This document shows positions 49,641 to 59,639 of a stretch of DNA of 64,000 nt, one piece after another. Made by a program: the position numbers and the translations under genes. Every line of letters starts with the position of its first letter. Within the stretch, counting starts at the first letter, position 1. Source of the stretch: Artocarpus heterophyllus (taxonomy: Eukaryota > Streptophyta > Magnoliopsida > Rosales > Moraceae); the NCBI GenBank assembly GCA_025403435.1, contig CM046350.1, positions 13,112,372-13,176,371 of the forward strand. The letters run 5' to 3'. Under the pieces are notes generated by a model. It ran no database searches. It saw only the letters and a list, made by a program, of their open reading frames with translations, and was not told where the DNA came from.

Positions 49641-50098
49641 TTGTTAGTCAGAATCCTCTTGTAGATTGTCGGAAGTGCTCAGAATTGACTTCATTTGGGT
49701 CCTTGGCCCCCTGTCCTGCTTGACCCCTGGCCTGGTCTGCTTAGGCTGGGGGAAGGAGGATAAGAGCCGGTTGATGTTGTGTCTGTTGCTACGCTAGTTG
49801 TTGCATGAGTATCCAAATAGCATTAGTGAGTTCTCAAATTAGGTATTGGGCAACCGGGTCGTTTACTTGTTCGGTCTTGGCCGTGCTGCCCTAGCCCCAG
49901 ACTGGGATCTAGTAGTTGGAGGGCGGCCTCATGGTCTGTTAGGGTTTAGGTTTCAGTTTCGGGCTTCACCCGATCCTTCCTACCGGGCACCCTCATCCCG
50001 AATATTGCCTCGTGTTACCATGTTTGGGTCATAGGGTGGGTTGTGGTTGGTGATTTTAAGTGAGGGCGTAAGGGCCTTCCTTTTAGCGCCGAAATAGT

Positions 50099-50745
50099 TG
50101 ATGCTTACCTAGTAAATGGCGGTGGTTCAACACCACGTGCGGCTGTGCACGGTGTTTGAACGGCTCTTCCTTACTCGTCTTAGACTACTTGGAGGTACCT
50201 ACAACAAAAGGAGAGACGCTTCGGAGGTAAAGGGGGGACACCAGTGAGGTACCAGACAAGAGCTCTTCGACACTCAAGGCAGGCACTGCTCGAAAAAGAA
50301 CGAGAGCTAGTTTAGTTAGGAAAGAGCACGTTCGCCTCGAGCTGTAGTAAATGCGCTCTATTTATAGGCTGCCACTTGAACCAAGTGTTAGGTGGGTTTT
50401 ACCCACAACCCATGTGTCATATCAAGGTCTGTCAGAAGTCAGGTGACATGTGTCATGATCCCCGCCGACGGATTAGCCTCCCTCTAACGGCAAGAATGTG
50501 GCCATCTGTTACTTCTCGTGGCGAGTGGCTGCCTGTTTGCAGGCACTGACAACCCAACCTGAGCACGTGTTTAATCCGAAGAGGTGACAACTCGCACCAC
50601 AACTAGCAGGGGCCCTGTTGAGCACCTCAGATATACAGGCCGAGCTCTTGAGGTTAGTATCACGCTCCTCGATACATTTGTGGAGCATATTTGCCAAGCC
50701 ACTAGGGATCTTCTCCTCAAAGACGGCGCCGAACACACCCCAACG
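50099..50745 (-). repeat. 5' LTR of the gypsy element
   Basis: Direct copy of the left LTR. On the - strand a TATA-like TATAAATAG lies at 50358-50366, followed by GC-richer sequence, so transcription would run leftward into gag, in agreement with the coding strand. The interior-side sequence beside 50099 is not a clear match to a tRNA-iMet primer site; a primer site based on another tRNA could not be confirmed by eye. Confidence 0.8.
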
Positions 50746-50750
50746 CATAT

Positions 50751-50753
50751 AGA

Positions 50754-50784
<31 letters not shown>

Positions 50785-50895
50785 TTTATCAAACAGAGAA
50801 GATGCCTATATGCCCTTCAATTGAGCAAATTAATCAAGTTTTAAGTCAAAATCAATTATTATCTTATTCTGTAAATTACATTATTGTCAAATATA

Positions 50896-50929
<34 letters not shown>

Positions 50930-51042
50930 CTTTATCAAACACAGAGGACGCCTATATGCCCTGAAATCGGGCCACTTAATCAAGTTTTTAGTCAAAACCA
51001 ATTATTATCTTATTCTGTAAATTACATTATTGCCGAATACAT
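50751..51042. repeat. Two-copy tandem repeat of about 146 bp with (AT)n
   Basis: Units 50751-50895 and 50896-51042 each consist of agaa plus a long (AT)n tract, then 'ctttatcaaacagag' or its variant, 'gcctatatgccct', 'aatcaagtttt' and 'attatcttattctgtaaatt'. The first unit begins at the right target-duplication site of the gypsy element. No matching sequence lies left of the element. Confidence 0.88.
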
Positions 51043-51640
51043 GATTTATTCTAATCAATTATAGTTACCACATCATTTTGAGTAACCAACAAAACAAATT
51101 CTGAAATTTAGTGGGAGTTGGTAAAGAAAAAGGAGTAATGTGGAATCAACTAGTGGTTTCTCACCTGGGTCGCCTCCAAAATTTTAAAGAATCTTTGATC
51201 GGTTGGTTCCACTCGCAAGACCATTTGATAAAAGATATTTAGGGAGCATAGTTTAGAACAAAAATTTTCAAATTAAATAAAAGATTTTAAAAAATATAGT
51301 TAAAATAAAATTTTTAAACTAAAAATTATAAGCGTAAAAAAATTTTATATTATAATTTATTTTTTTATTATTATAATATATAAAAATTTTATATTATAAC
51401 AACTAAAAATTTTAATTAAATTAATTTTGTCAAATACCAGATATTTTTTTTCATTCATTTGTTCGGTTTCCACTACATAATATATTCTTTTCAGCCATTT
51501 TCTTTTCAATCGAAAAAAGGACAATTTATTTCCTAAAAAAAGGGGTAATTTAGTAAATTGGAAAGACAAGGGCCCGTCACAATCAAAAGTCGGTTGGGCC
51601 TGGAATGGGCATCTCATGACCGACAAAGACACAAGAGAGG
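51043..51640. other. MFT upstream region, no gene seen
   Basis: AT-rich with T and A homopolymers. The - strand ORF at 51357-51632 has no recognisable domain. Confidence 0.5.
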
Positions 51641-51642
51641 AA

Positions 51643-51709
51643 CACGTGTCTCATGGAACTTTCATCGTGGCTGGCCACGTGTCACACCAAACCACTTGTG
51701 CAACGTGGC
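51643..51709 (+). promoter_or_regulatory. Cluster of three ACGT elements upstream of MFT
   Basis: ACACGTGTC (core 51643-51648), GCCACGTGTCA (core 51676-51681) and AACGTGGCA (ACGTGGC 51703-51709) lie within 67 bp, 155-225 bp upstream of the likely start codon. Paired ABRE/G-box elements are the normal arrangement for ABA-responsive promoters. Arabidopsis MFT is controlled by ABI3 and ABI5 through such a site, so the cluster is probably functional; that is inference from the family. Confidence 0.65.
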
Positions 51710-51865
51710 ATAATCCATTCATCTATTACTCTTCTCGCTGATGACCAATAAAAGCCAAAACCCATTACTAAACCCTTCAAACCAAAGAAAAGACTCGGGT
51801 ATTAGATCGTAATAATCAAAGAAACTTTCCTTCAAAACAAAAAATCAATGAAAGTATCATCAATC

Positions 51866-52933
51866 ATGGCTCGGTCTCTAGAGCCCCTCGTGGTCGGAAA
51901 AGTCATCGGAGATGTGGTCGACATGTTTAGCCCAGATGTTGAGTTCACGGTCCGTTATGGATCCAAACAGGTCAGTAATGGCTGTGAGATCAAGCCCACG
52001 GCTGCAGCCGATAAGCGCAAGGCCCAAATTCTTGGCCCTCTTAATCACACCAATCTCTATATGTAAATGCCCTTTTCTTTTATTCTCATCATTTTGATTC
52101 CATACATAACAGATTTTTTTTGTTGCTTGATCGTTTGAAAATTTTACTAGATACCCTATAGTTATATATATATATATATATATCATATATCATGTGAGGT
52201 TATGATTATGAATATTTGTAAAAATTTTATGCATATAATTCATATTAGGTGATGGTTGATCCAGATGCTCCGAGTCCGAGCGAGCCAACACTAAGAGGGT
52301 GGCTTCACTGGTAAACAATACAATTTCCTTTTCTCAAAATGTCATCAAAACGGAAATTACTTATTGAGTTGGACCAAACACTTGATTATTTCAGGATGGT
52401 TGTAGACATTCCAGAAGGGTCAGACGCCACCAAAGGTAACTGGCTAGCTAGTCACATAGCTTTTGGATTCAATAATTATTTATGAAGAACCCTTTTAGAA
52501 ATATAAATCATGACCGATTGACATACGTTGTTATTGCACATATGGTCCACGTTGACTGTAATTTTGAAAAACTCTTTTCATGTCGGTTATAACCCGTTAC
52601 CCTCAATTTAATATGTAGTATATTTTTTAGGGTAGGATTTACTGTTTTTTAATTTAATCTCATGATTTAAATAAAATTGTTGGGTAATTTACTAAACATG
52701 CAGGAAAAGAAGTGGTGCCATATATGGGACCTCAGCCCCCAACTGGTATCCACAGATACGTGTTCGTGTTGTTTAGGCAGAGAGGGGGAACAAGATTAGT
52801 GGGACGTGTCCCATCACCAAAGACACGTGGCAACTTTAGAACTCGCCAGTTTGCTGACCAGTATGACCTTGGGCTTCCAGTTGCAGCTGTACATTTTAAT
52901 TCCCAGAAGGAACCTGGAACTAGAAAGCGTTGA
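51866..52933 (+). CDS. MFT: MOTHER OF FT AND TFL1-like PEBP protein
   Basis: Phosphatidylethanolamine-binding protein of the MFT clade, a regulator of seed dormancy and germination in ABA/GA signalling. Exons: 51866-about 52062, 52249-52310 (62 bp), 52395-52435 (41 bp), 52704-52933. The 62- and 41-bp middle exons are the hallmark sizes of FT/TFL1 genes. Motifs: PLVVGKVIGDVVDMF at the N-terminus, DPDAPSPSEP ligand-site loop, LRGWLHW with the MFT-type Trp where FT has Tyr and TFL1 has His, GIHRYVFVLF, and C-terminal QKEPGTRKR. The preceding in-frame Met (51848) would add six residues; 51866 fits the family MA(x)S start. The exon 1/2 junction is anomalous: after NLY the sequence is ATGTAAATG. 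The only good donor (52063) leaves phase 2, while exon 2 needs phase 0, so the frame is lost. About one base (plus one residue compared with the family's LYTL) is missing. The rest is clean, so an assembly indel or a recent lesion is likely. About 176 residues. Confidence 0.9.
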
Positions 52934-52944
52934 TTGCTATTTGA

Positions 52945-53296
52945 GAGGTTTTTTAAAAGGCTGTTTGTAGCTTTAAAAAGTCAGCAGCTTTTAGAAGTGT
53001 TTGTATGAATGCTTAAAAATAATTTTATTTTTAAAAGTATTTTTTGTGTTCAAAATATATAGCTTCTCAAACAAGTAGTTTTGAAATAAAGATTAAAATT
53101 GTATAAAAATATTGATAATACATTATAAACTTAAGTCTGATATTTTTAAACTTTAAAGACAAATTGAAACAATTTTGACTCATTAAATTTTTTTTAAAAA
53201 ATATAATTCTAAATCTTTAATGAAAAGATACAATTTTTGTTTATTTTTTTTATTGACTAAGAACACAAATAAAAGCCGTTTTAACCAGACCAAACG
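52945..53296. repeat. Dispersed MITE-like repeat, family B, in the MFT 3' flank
   Basis: Begins just 12 bp after the MFT stop codon. Shares agcttctcaaa, aataatacattataaactt and taattctaaatctttaatga blocks with 24835-25190. Ends near ttttaaccagaccaaacg. Probably part of the MFT 3' UTR or its terminator region; non-coding. Confidence 0.6.
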
Positions 53297-54162
53297 TAAA
53301 AAATTTTACCAAAGTAGGAAAGTACTAGGTCTGTTGTTTTCCTATAGATATTATATGGTGGAACTTTTATGGATTTTTTTCCTTTCTTTTTTTTAAGGGG
53401 ACACTAGTGATCACATTTGTTGCTGTTATTACTGATATTGGTATCTGAGTTTGTTATTAATTAGTGGGTGTTAATGGAGTTTTTCCTGAATCTTTGTGGT
53501 GACAAATTTTGACTAGGCACCATTAATATTAAATCAACGACAATTTTAATTTTGCCTTTGCTTTTTTGAGTGAAAGTGAGAATGTGATGAAGTTCCACTA
53601 TGTGTCTGCTACATGATATTGTCAAATTCGTTCTTTTGTTTATTGATTATAATACATATATATATATATATATCTATGTTTCTTGACAAATTAAAATTCC
53701 ACACGTGGAAAGCTAAATGTATCACATCCATGAGGAAAAACTGTGAAGGATTTATATTTTTGTGGTCGTGGATTAATTTGGTGGATCCACTCTAGCATTC
53801 GTCTTTGCACTACTAATTTTGGGCGGAGGAGGACTATTAGTAATCTAATGAGTCATTGCTTAATAAAAAAGGGCGTATACATTCTAATGTGCACTCAGAC
53901 GTTTTGACGTTCGGTTATCGTGTAGGAATAATGAATTGCACAGTAAAATGCTAAAAGTAGAGAAAAAAAATGCACGAATATAGAATATTGTAACCTTAAT
54001 TTGAATGTTACGTCCACGATGGCATTATGAGTTTTAATATAGCATTACCCTCCTCAGCCAACTAAGCTCCAATTTCGTCAAGGTGAAACCAGTAGATGAG
54101 GAATCTAATATCCCTCTTGTTGTCTTCAGCTCTCACCGTCGAAGTTCGTCCCAAGCTTTGAT
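53297..54162. other. Intergenic, no gene seen
   Basis: AT-rich spacer. A TA tract lies at about 53652-53672. No recognised gene. Confidence 0.5.
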
Positions 54163-54539
54163 CATCTTCAATGCACATACTAATATAATATCAATGTTAT
54201 ATTTGTCACTAAAAAAATATAAAAATAACATTTTTAATGTGTTATTTTATTTTATGTTTTAATATATAATGCTATTTAAAATATATGTCTTTGTCATAAT
54301 TATTAAACATTAAAAATTGTAAAAATATGCTTTTAATATTAGAATAATTAAAAAGTAATATTTTATGATTATTAAAGAAAAAAAGTCAATATATTTACCA
54401 ATAAAAATTAAATACTAAATTTACTATATATTAAATTTTGTGACAAAATTTTTTTACAGTGAAAAGTATTTTTTGTATTTAAATATTAAATTTGTTTTTG
54501 ATATATTAATTAGATAAACATTATATTAGAGATGCCCTC
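54163..54539. repeat. Dispersed MITE, family D
   Basis: Colinear with 30103-30520 (shared ttaatgtgttattttatttt, cataattattaaac, attaaaaagtaata, accaataaaa). Ends ttagagatgccctc. Non-coding. Confidence 0.68.
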
Positions 54540-54912
54540 GCCTCCTCATTTCAGTCCGGCTTTCAAAGAGCTTGGTCGTAGACCTCAATCTAGCTCTAAT
54601 TTTAGCTCGGTGACCGATTTTAGAGCTCAAGTGCATTACCTTGACAAGACGACACATGGCAAGAAACCAGCCACCAACAACTTGCTCTACTTGTCAAAAA
54701 TAATCACAAGTGAAAAGAAAAGCCAAACATTTCACGCCTAATGTAACCCCAAGGCTTACCCTTTTTAACCCTTTTTCTCAAAGGTTGTTGCTTGCTCACA
54801 AATGCATGTTCTAGTAGACCTACCCGCTTTTACAAATTGTAGCAATGAATAATTGGCTTATTAGCAGTTTTATCGCCTGAATTGTTCTGTGTTCTTACAA
54901 ATTGCCTGTTAA
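54540..54912. other. Spacer, no gene seen
   Basis: About 370 bp of mixed composition. A 69-codon + strand ORF starts at the edge of the family-D repeat (54532) and has no recognised domain. Confidence 0.45.
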
Positions 54913-54921
54913 ATTTTTAAT

Positions 54922-55773
54922 GGATTAATTACAAAAACTGTCTCTAAATTATAACATCTGTAACACTTTATTATTCGAACTTCAAAACGTATCATCCGTT
55001 CCTCATGAAGTACGAACTGTTAACAAAAATGTCATTTTGTTAGAATTTTAACGGCAAATTGACGAATAATTTTAAAATTATGGGTATTTTGGTAATCCTG
55101 TTATTCTAAAAACAACAAAAAATTAAAAAACTATTAGAAAAATAGTCTTCATTGATTATTAAAGAAATAAATCAAAAACATACTACTATTCAAATCTCAC
55201 TTTTTTCGATATACCAAAATTTTTATTAACTTTTTTTTACACTCAAAAAAGTATTTTGAAATTTTATAAAGTATAAATATCAATAAAAACTTAAAAAATA
55301 TGAAATAATTTTATTAATAATGTCAGAGTTTTTTTTCTTTTAAAAATTTTTTGTTATATTTTTTGTTACATTGAATATATTTATGTTATATGCTTTTTCA
55401 TTTCACTAATACATATAATTATTAAAATTTCAAAATACTTTTTGGGCGTGAAAAAAATAAAATGTTGAAGAAAATTTTGGTATACTAAAAAAAAAGGGAT
55501 TCCAATGGTATAATTGTTTCAATTGATATTTTTTTAATCATCAATAAAGAATATTTTTATTATAGTTTTAATTTTTATGGTTATTTTTATAACCAGAATT
55601 ATCAACATACCCTTAACTTTATAATCATTTGTCCATTTTCTATTAAAATTCTAATAGAATGACCATTTTTGTTAACAGTTTATATTTTAGGAGGAATAGA
55701 TGTTACGTTTTAAAGTTCGAGGAACAAAATATTATAAAGACTATAATTCAAGAAGAATTTTTATAATTAATCC
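54922..55773. mobile_element. Mutator-type long-TIR MITE (852 bp)
   Basis: Left end GGATTAATTACAAAAACTG; right end read inward GGATTAATTATAAAAATTC. The arms stay complementary for about 180 bp, sharing cgaactt(c/t)aaaacgta and aactgttaacaaaaatg. The flanking 9-mers are identical: atttttaat at 54913-54921 and 55774-55782. The interior has a second inner inverted pair around a long A/T-rich loop and no ORF. Confidence 0.85.
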
Positions 55774-56013
55774 ATTTTTAATTTAATTTGCTTCCTAAAT
55801 TTGTCACAGTTACAATGTAGTCCGAATTGATAATTTTGTTTACACTCATAACAAAAGGAAGGTAGTTATTTGTCAAAAAACAAACAATCGGGAGGAAATC
55901 TTCCAAAGTACCAAAACTTCAAGGCTAAGGTGCAAAAAGTGTAAGCTGCATATGGATAATTAAGTCATAAAATTTTTATTTTTTGAGCAAAAGTAAATAT
56001 ACTATTTATATAA

Positions 56014-57143
56014 GGGATTTTTGTACTGTAGGTCCCCAAATTTTACAACCTTTGGCACTTGAGTTCCTATTTTAAGAATTTGGAAGCATTGATCCCTAAA
56101 CTTTTAATTTGTTAGCATTGTAGTCTCCACTTTAAGAATTTAGACACCTAAATTCTTCAATTTTCAATTTATTAGTACTGTAAGTTCTTATTTAAGAATT
56201 TAAATATTCAAGTCCTCAAACTATTAATCTATTGCCACCGTTAATGCTTATATTCTATTTGCTATTAAAAGATACAAGCAATGTCAATATTTTGAGGCTT
56301 TTTTATTTTTTTGTCCTAAATATATATATATATATATATATTCTTAACAGAATAGTCCCCAAAAGCATAATTTTAAATATATACTTTTTTGTCTAAAATA
56401 ATGCTTAAATGCCTTAGAAAAAAGTTAATTGTGATGATTACTGACAAGTAATTGATTATAAACCAACAAAATAACAAATTTCATTGAGAAAATTAGCCAT
56501 TCATTTCATTATATATTAGTTAATTTGGTTCAAATAACAACAATATAATTAAAGCCAAACACAACAATTAATTGTCCAATTATATACTATTCGATTACAT
56601 GCTTTTTATTATCCTTAATTATATTAAAGATTTTAGGAAGGAAAAATATGTAATTGAACAACCAAATATTGTTGCATTACAATTATATAATTACATCATT
56701 ATAATTTGGTACCAATTTACTAACAAATAAAATAGAATGGATTTATGATTTTTTTAATTTATAATCAATCTCTTTGTTGTCAATAATTCTCATAATTAGC
56801 TTTATGCTAGGATATTTAAACATTAATTTTGGACAAAAAAATGAGTTATACCAAAAAAAGATAGCTTTTGAGGACGTTTCTGCTAAAATATACATTTTCA
56901 AGACCTAAGGAGCAAAAAAAGCTTTCAAAAATTAATATCTATTATGCCATTTAATAGTAAAAATAAAATAAGGACTAACGGTACTAACAAATTAGGAGCT
57001 TGGAGAAATGAGTATTTAAATTCTTAAAATATGGACTAAGGTACCAAGAGATTAAGAATTTTGGGGCCTAAGTGTCTAAATTCTTAAAATAAGGACTTAA
57101 GTTCCAAAAGTTATAAAGTTGGGACCTTCGGCACAAAACTCCC
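56014..57143. mobile_element. Mutator-type long-TIR MITE (1,130 bp)
   Basis: Left end GGGATTTTTGTACTGTAGGT; right end read inward GGGAGTTTTGTGCCGAAGGT. The arms remain alignable for about 400 bp and each contains about three tandem units of the type 'tattttaagaattt'. Flanking 9-mers are identical: tttatataa at 56005-56013 and 57144-57152. It would fold into a long hairpin over most of its length. No transposase. It lies only about 230 bp right of the element ending at 55773. Confidence 0.87.
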
Positions 57144-57152
57144 TTTATATAA

Positions 57153-57384
57153 TATAGATTCAAAACTAGACTATATTATTTATTAAATCTCAAACTTATT
57201 AAATAAATTTGATTATTTTCTTCCTTATAAAATATTTACAAAAAGAGGTCAGTTCATTATAATTTATCTTAAGGATTCCGGAAAAGAGACCAAGAAAACA
57301 TTTTTTAAATAAATAACATGTTTCAAATTATTTGAGACAAATAAATTATTTACATTACAAATATGAGAACAAATAAATTTATAC

Positions 57385-57421
<37 letters not shown>

Positions 57422-58969
57422 CCTCAAATAAATTTGTACTATAAATACATATTTTTTACCTCAAATATTTTAAAACATTATTTACCTAAAAAAAAAAAGA
57501 CATAATATCTTAACTATATCAAAGCCATCAAATTTCGTTTCTTTTGAGTTATTCGTCTTTGACAATTCACTCTTTTTTTTTTCTTTTTTAAACAATAAAT
57601 TACATTTTTTTTCCTTTCCTCTGCTTTTTTTTTTCCTTACGAAATCGTATTTTTTTGTTATAAAGTATAGCATTAAAAAAATTCTTCAGATTTGTCCCTA
57701 TTCAATTTAAATTTTTATATGCTCATATAAAATTCTTTTTTCCTTTCACTCCTTTCTATTAAAAGATGTTTTTTTTCCCTCTCTTTTCTAAGTGGCCTAT
57801 TACATTTATCATTTTTCTCCATAAATATGCCTTCTTTTAAAAGTTTTTTTTATGACATTCTTTCAATTATTATTTTCTAATAAGCACACACTCTAATTTA
57901 TTCTTATTATCATAATTTTAAAATCCGTTGTTTCCCTTACTTTATTCTTGTTAATATAATTTATTTCACATGTGCATGTGCTTTATTTCTTGGTTCTTTT
58001 ATTTTTCTTCTTGCCAAAAGATCTTCAATTGGGTAATCGTTTTTTAATATTCTTCGATAGGTCTTTTATTATTTTTTTTTGAAGATTTTTTATTATTTTT
58101 GGGTTCAACTAGTTTACCATAATTTCTCTTAAAACCCCAAGACAATTGGTGACGTTAAAAGGGTCAGCAACCCCACAAATGCTTGAGCCACGGCCTGACA
58201 GTGGGCTTAAGGCAAGACCCAATCAACGAACACGGTCCATCACCAATAACCTGCTTCATTCTCGTGATACTTACGGAGGCTGCCACCTAAAAACATTAGG
58301 AAAATTATATACGAGGTATTTTGCATGCTACTCATTCTATCGTTAGATTGATTTATATCGTATGTTTAAAAACTATTTTAAATATGCCATCATGACATAG
58401 ATAATATTTTATGTATTAACTAAAGTATTCATAAACTAAACCTATTTTTTTTCTCTCTTTCTCGCTTTGGATATTGGCCGCTATGTTAATGTTATATTTG
58501 AGTATTTATAATATAAATGATGACGTAGCACTGTCATTCTTTGCAAATGTTTTTTATAGCGTAGACTAATCTAAGCTTAAAATTTATATTGTAAAGAGGC
58601 TTAATTATATTAGCACCCGTAAATTTGCAAAATAACTGAAAAAAAAAACTTAAATGAAACAATCTCTCACGTCTCCCCCCACCCCAAAAAAAATAACTCC
58701 ATCTCTCTTGCTCCCTCAAATTCGTTTTCCTTTTTTTTTTTAATCTTTTTTCCCTTCATTCTCTGTATTACACAATCACAGCTCAAGCGCTGCATATCGA
58801 TATTTCAATGTCATTGTGATAGTGATAATAGTTTTATTCTTCCGTGGAAATGAATTTACTCTTAAAGGATTAGAAAACAAAAGAGAAGAAACATAAGAAA
58901 AAATGAAATCTTTATAGGTCATTTGAAAGAACAATTCTGACTGTCGCTTACAACTGTAAGCAGTATAAA
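57153..58969. other. Intergenic, no gene recognised
   Basis: AT-rich with a TA tract (57388-57419) and pyrimidine-rich stretches (57540-57860). The small + strand ORF at 58146-58346 lies in a less AT-rich patch and has no recognised domain. Confidence 0.5.
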
Positions 58970-58974
58970 GATCT

Positions 58975-59623
58975 TATTGGGGAACTAGACACCTCCTAAT
59001 TTTAAGGATCGCAAAAATGAATAATTGCAGAAAAGAAATTGGAGAAAAGAAGAAAAGAGAAACACCAAATTTTTATATAGATTCGTCCAAATTTGAGACT
59101 ACGTCCTGTTTCTGCTGTTGGAGATTCCACTATGATGAAGGAGATTACAAATTACAAAAAAAATTTCTCACACACTCTTAAATAGTATTTCTCAAATATC
59201 TCTTCTACCTAGTACCTTCTGTTGGAATTTTTCTCTCAACAATGGAGCTCTCAACATCACAAAATAATGCCTCACACAAAAATATGCCATTCACACAAAG
59301 TAACACACTCAACCCTAGCCACCTTATTTATATTTAAACACCAAAAAAGAGAAAAATAGAAACTAATGAGAAACCTAGCACTTTCCCCTTTTTGGGCCTT
59401 TAGAACACGACTTTTACATAGAAAAAATTGCAAAAAGACAGATTCTTGATGCTGCAATGCTCTAACCTAGCGCCGCGGCGCTCAAAATGAGCACTAGGGC
59501 GCTGGTTGGGGCGGCACCGCGGTGCCTAAATATGGCGCTGCAGCACCGAGACTCTGCCCCCTCTCCTTTTTTTTTTCTCCTCTTCCTTTTGCTGAGTGTT
59601 GATTCGGCTCTACACCTGCAACA
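58975..59623 (-). repeat. 3' LTR of the copia element
   Basis: 649 bp. The left end TATTGGGGAACTAGACACC aligns with TGTTGGGGAATTAGGCACC of the other LTR (TG mutated to TA). The right end is CCTGCAACA, i.e. TGTTGCAGG read from the element's strand. It includes a GC-rich block (59466-59550) with the 14-bp palindrome AGCGCCGCGGCGCT at 59469-59482. Confidence 0.85.
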
Positions 59624-59634
59624 ATCTCCCACTT
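59624..59634 (-). promoter_or_regulatory. Polypurine tract of the copia element
   Basis: On the - strand AAGTGGGAGAT lies directly upstream of the 3' LTR's TGTTG. This is the standard plus-strand primer of plant copia elements and fixes the LTR boundary. Confidence 0.85.
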
Positions 59635-59639
59635 GGAGA

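Larger units (their letters stand above)
40582..50745 (-). mobile_element. Ty3/gypsy LTR retrotransposon, full-length but decayed
   Basis: Two direct LTRs of about 640 bp (40582-41225 and 50099-50745) enclose a 8.9-kb interior. On the - strand the order is gag, protease remnant, reverse transcriptase, RNase H, integrase; this order, with integrase last, defines Ty3/gypsy. A + strand (antisense) ORF region fills the 3' third. The 5-mer catat flanks both sides (40577-40581 and 50746-50750), compatible with a target duplication, although the outer terminal dinucleotide on the right is then CG, not CA. Every protein region is broken by stops and frameshifts, so the copy cannot move by itself. The LTRs differ at many sites, mostly transitions, so insertion is not recent. 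The extra antisense ORF points to the Tat group, where such ORFs are known. Confidence 0.88.

Noticed and set aside
53613..53795. 60-codon ORF downstream of MFT
   Set aside because: Reads through a TA microsatellite; no domain and no coding signature.
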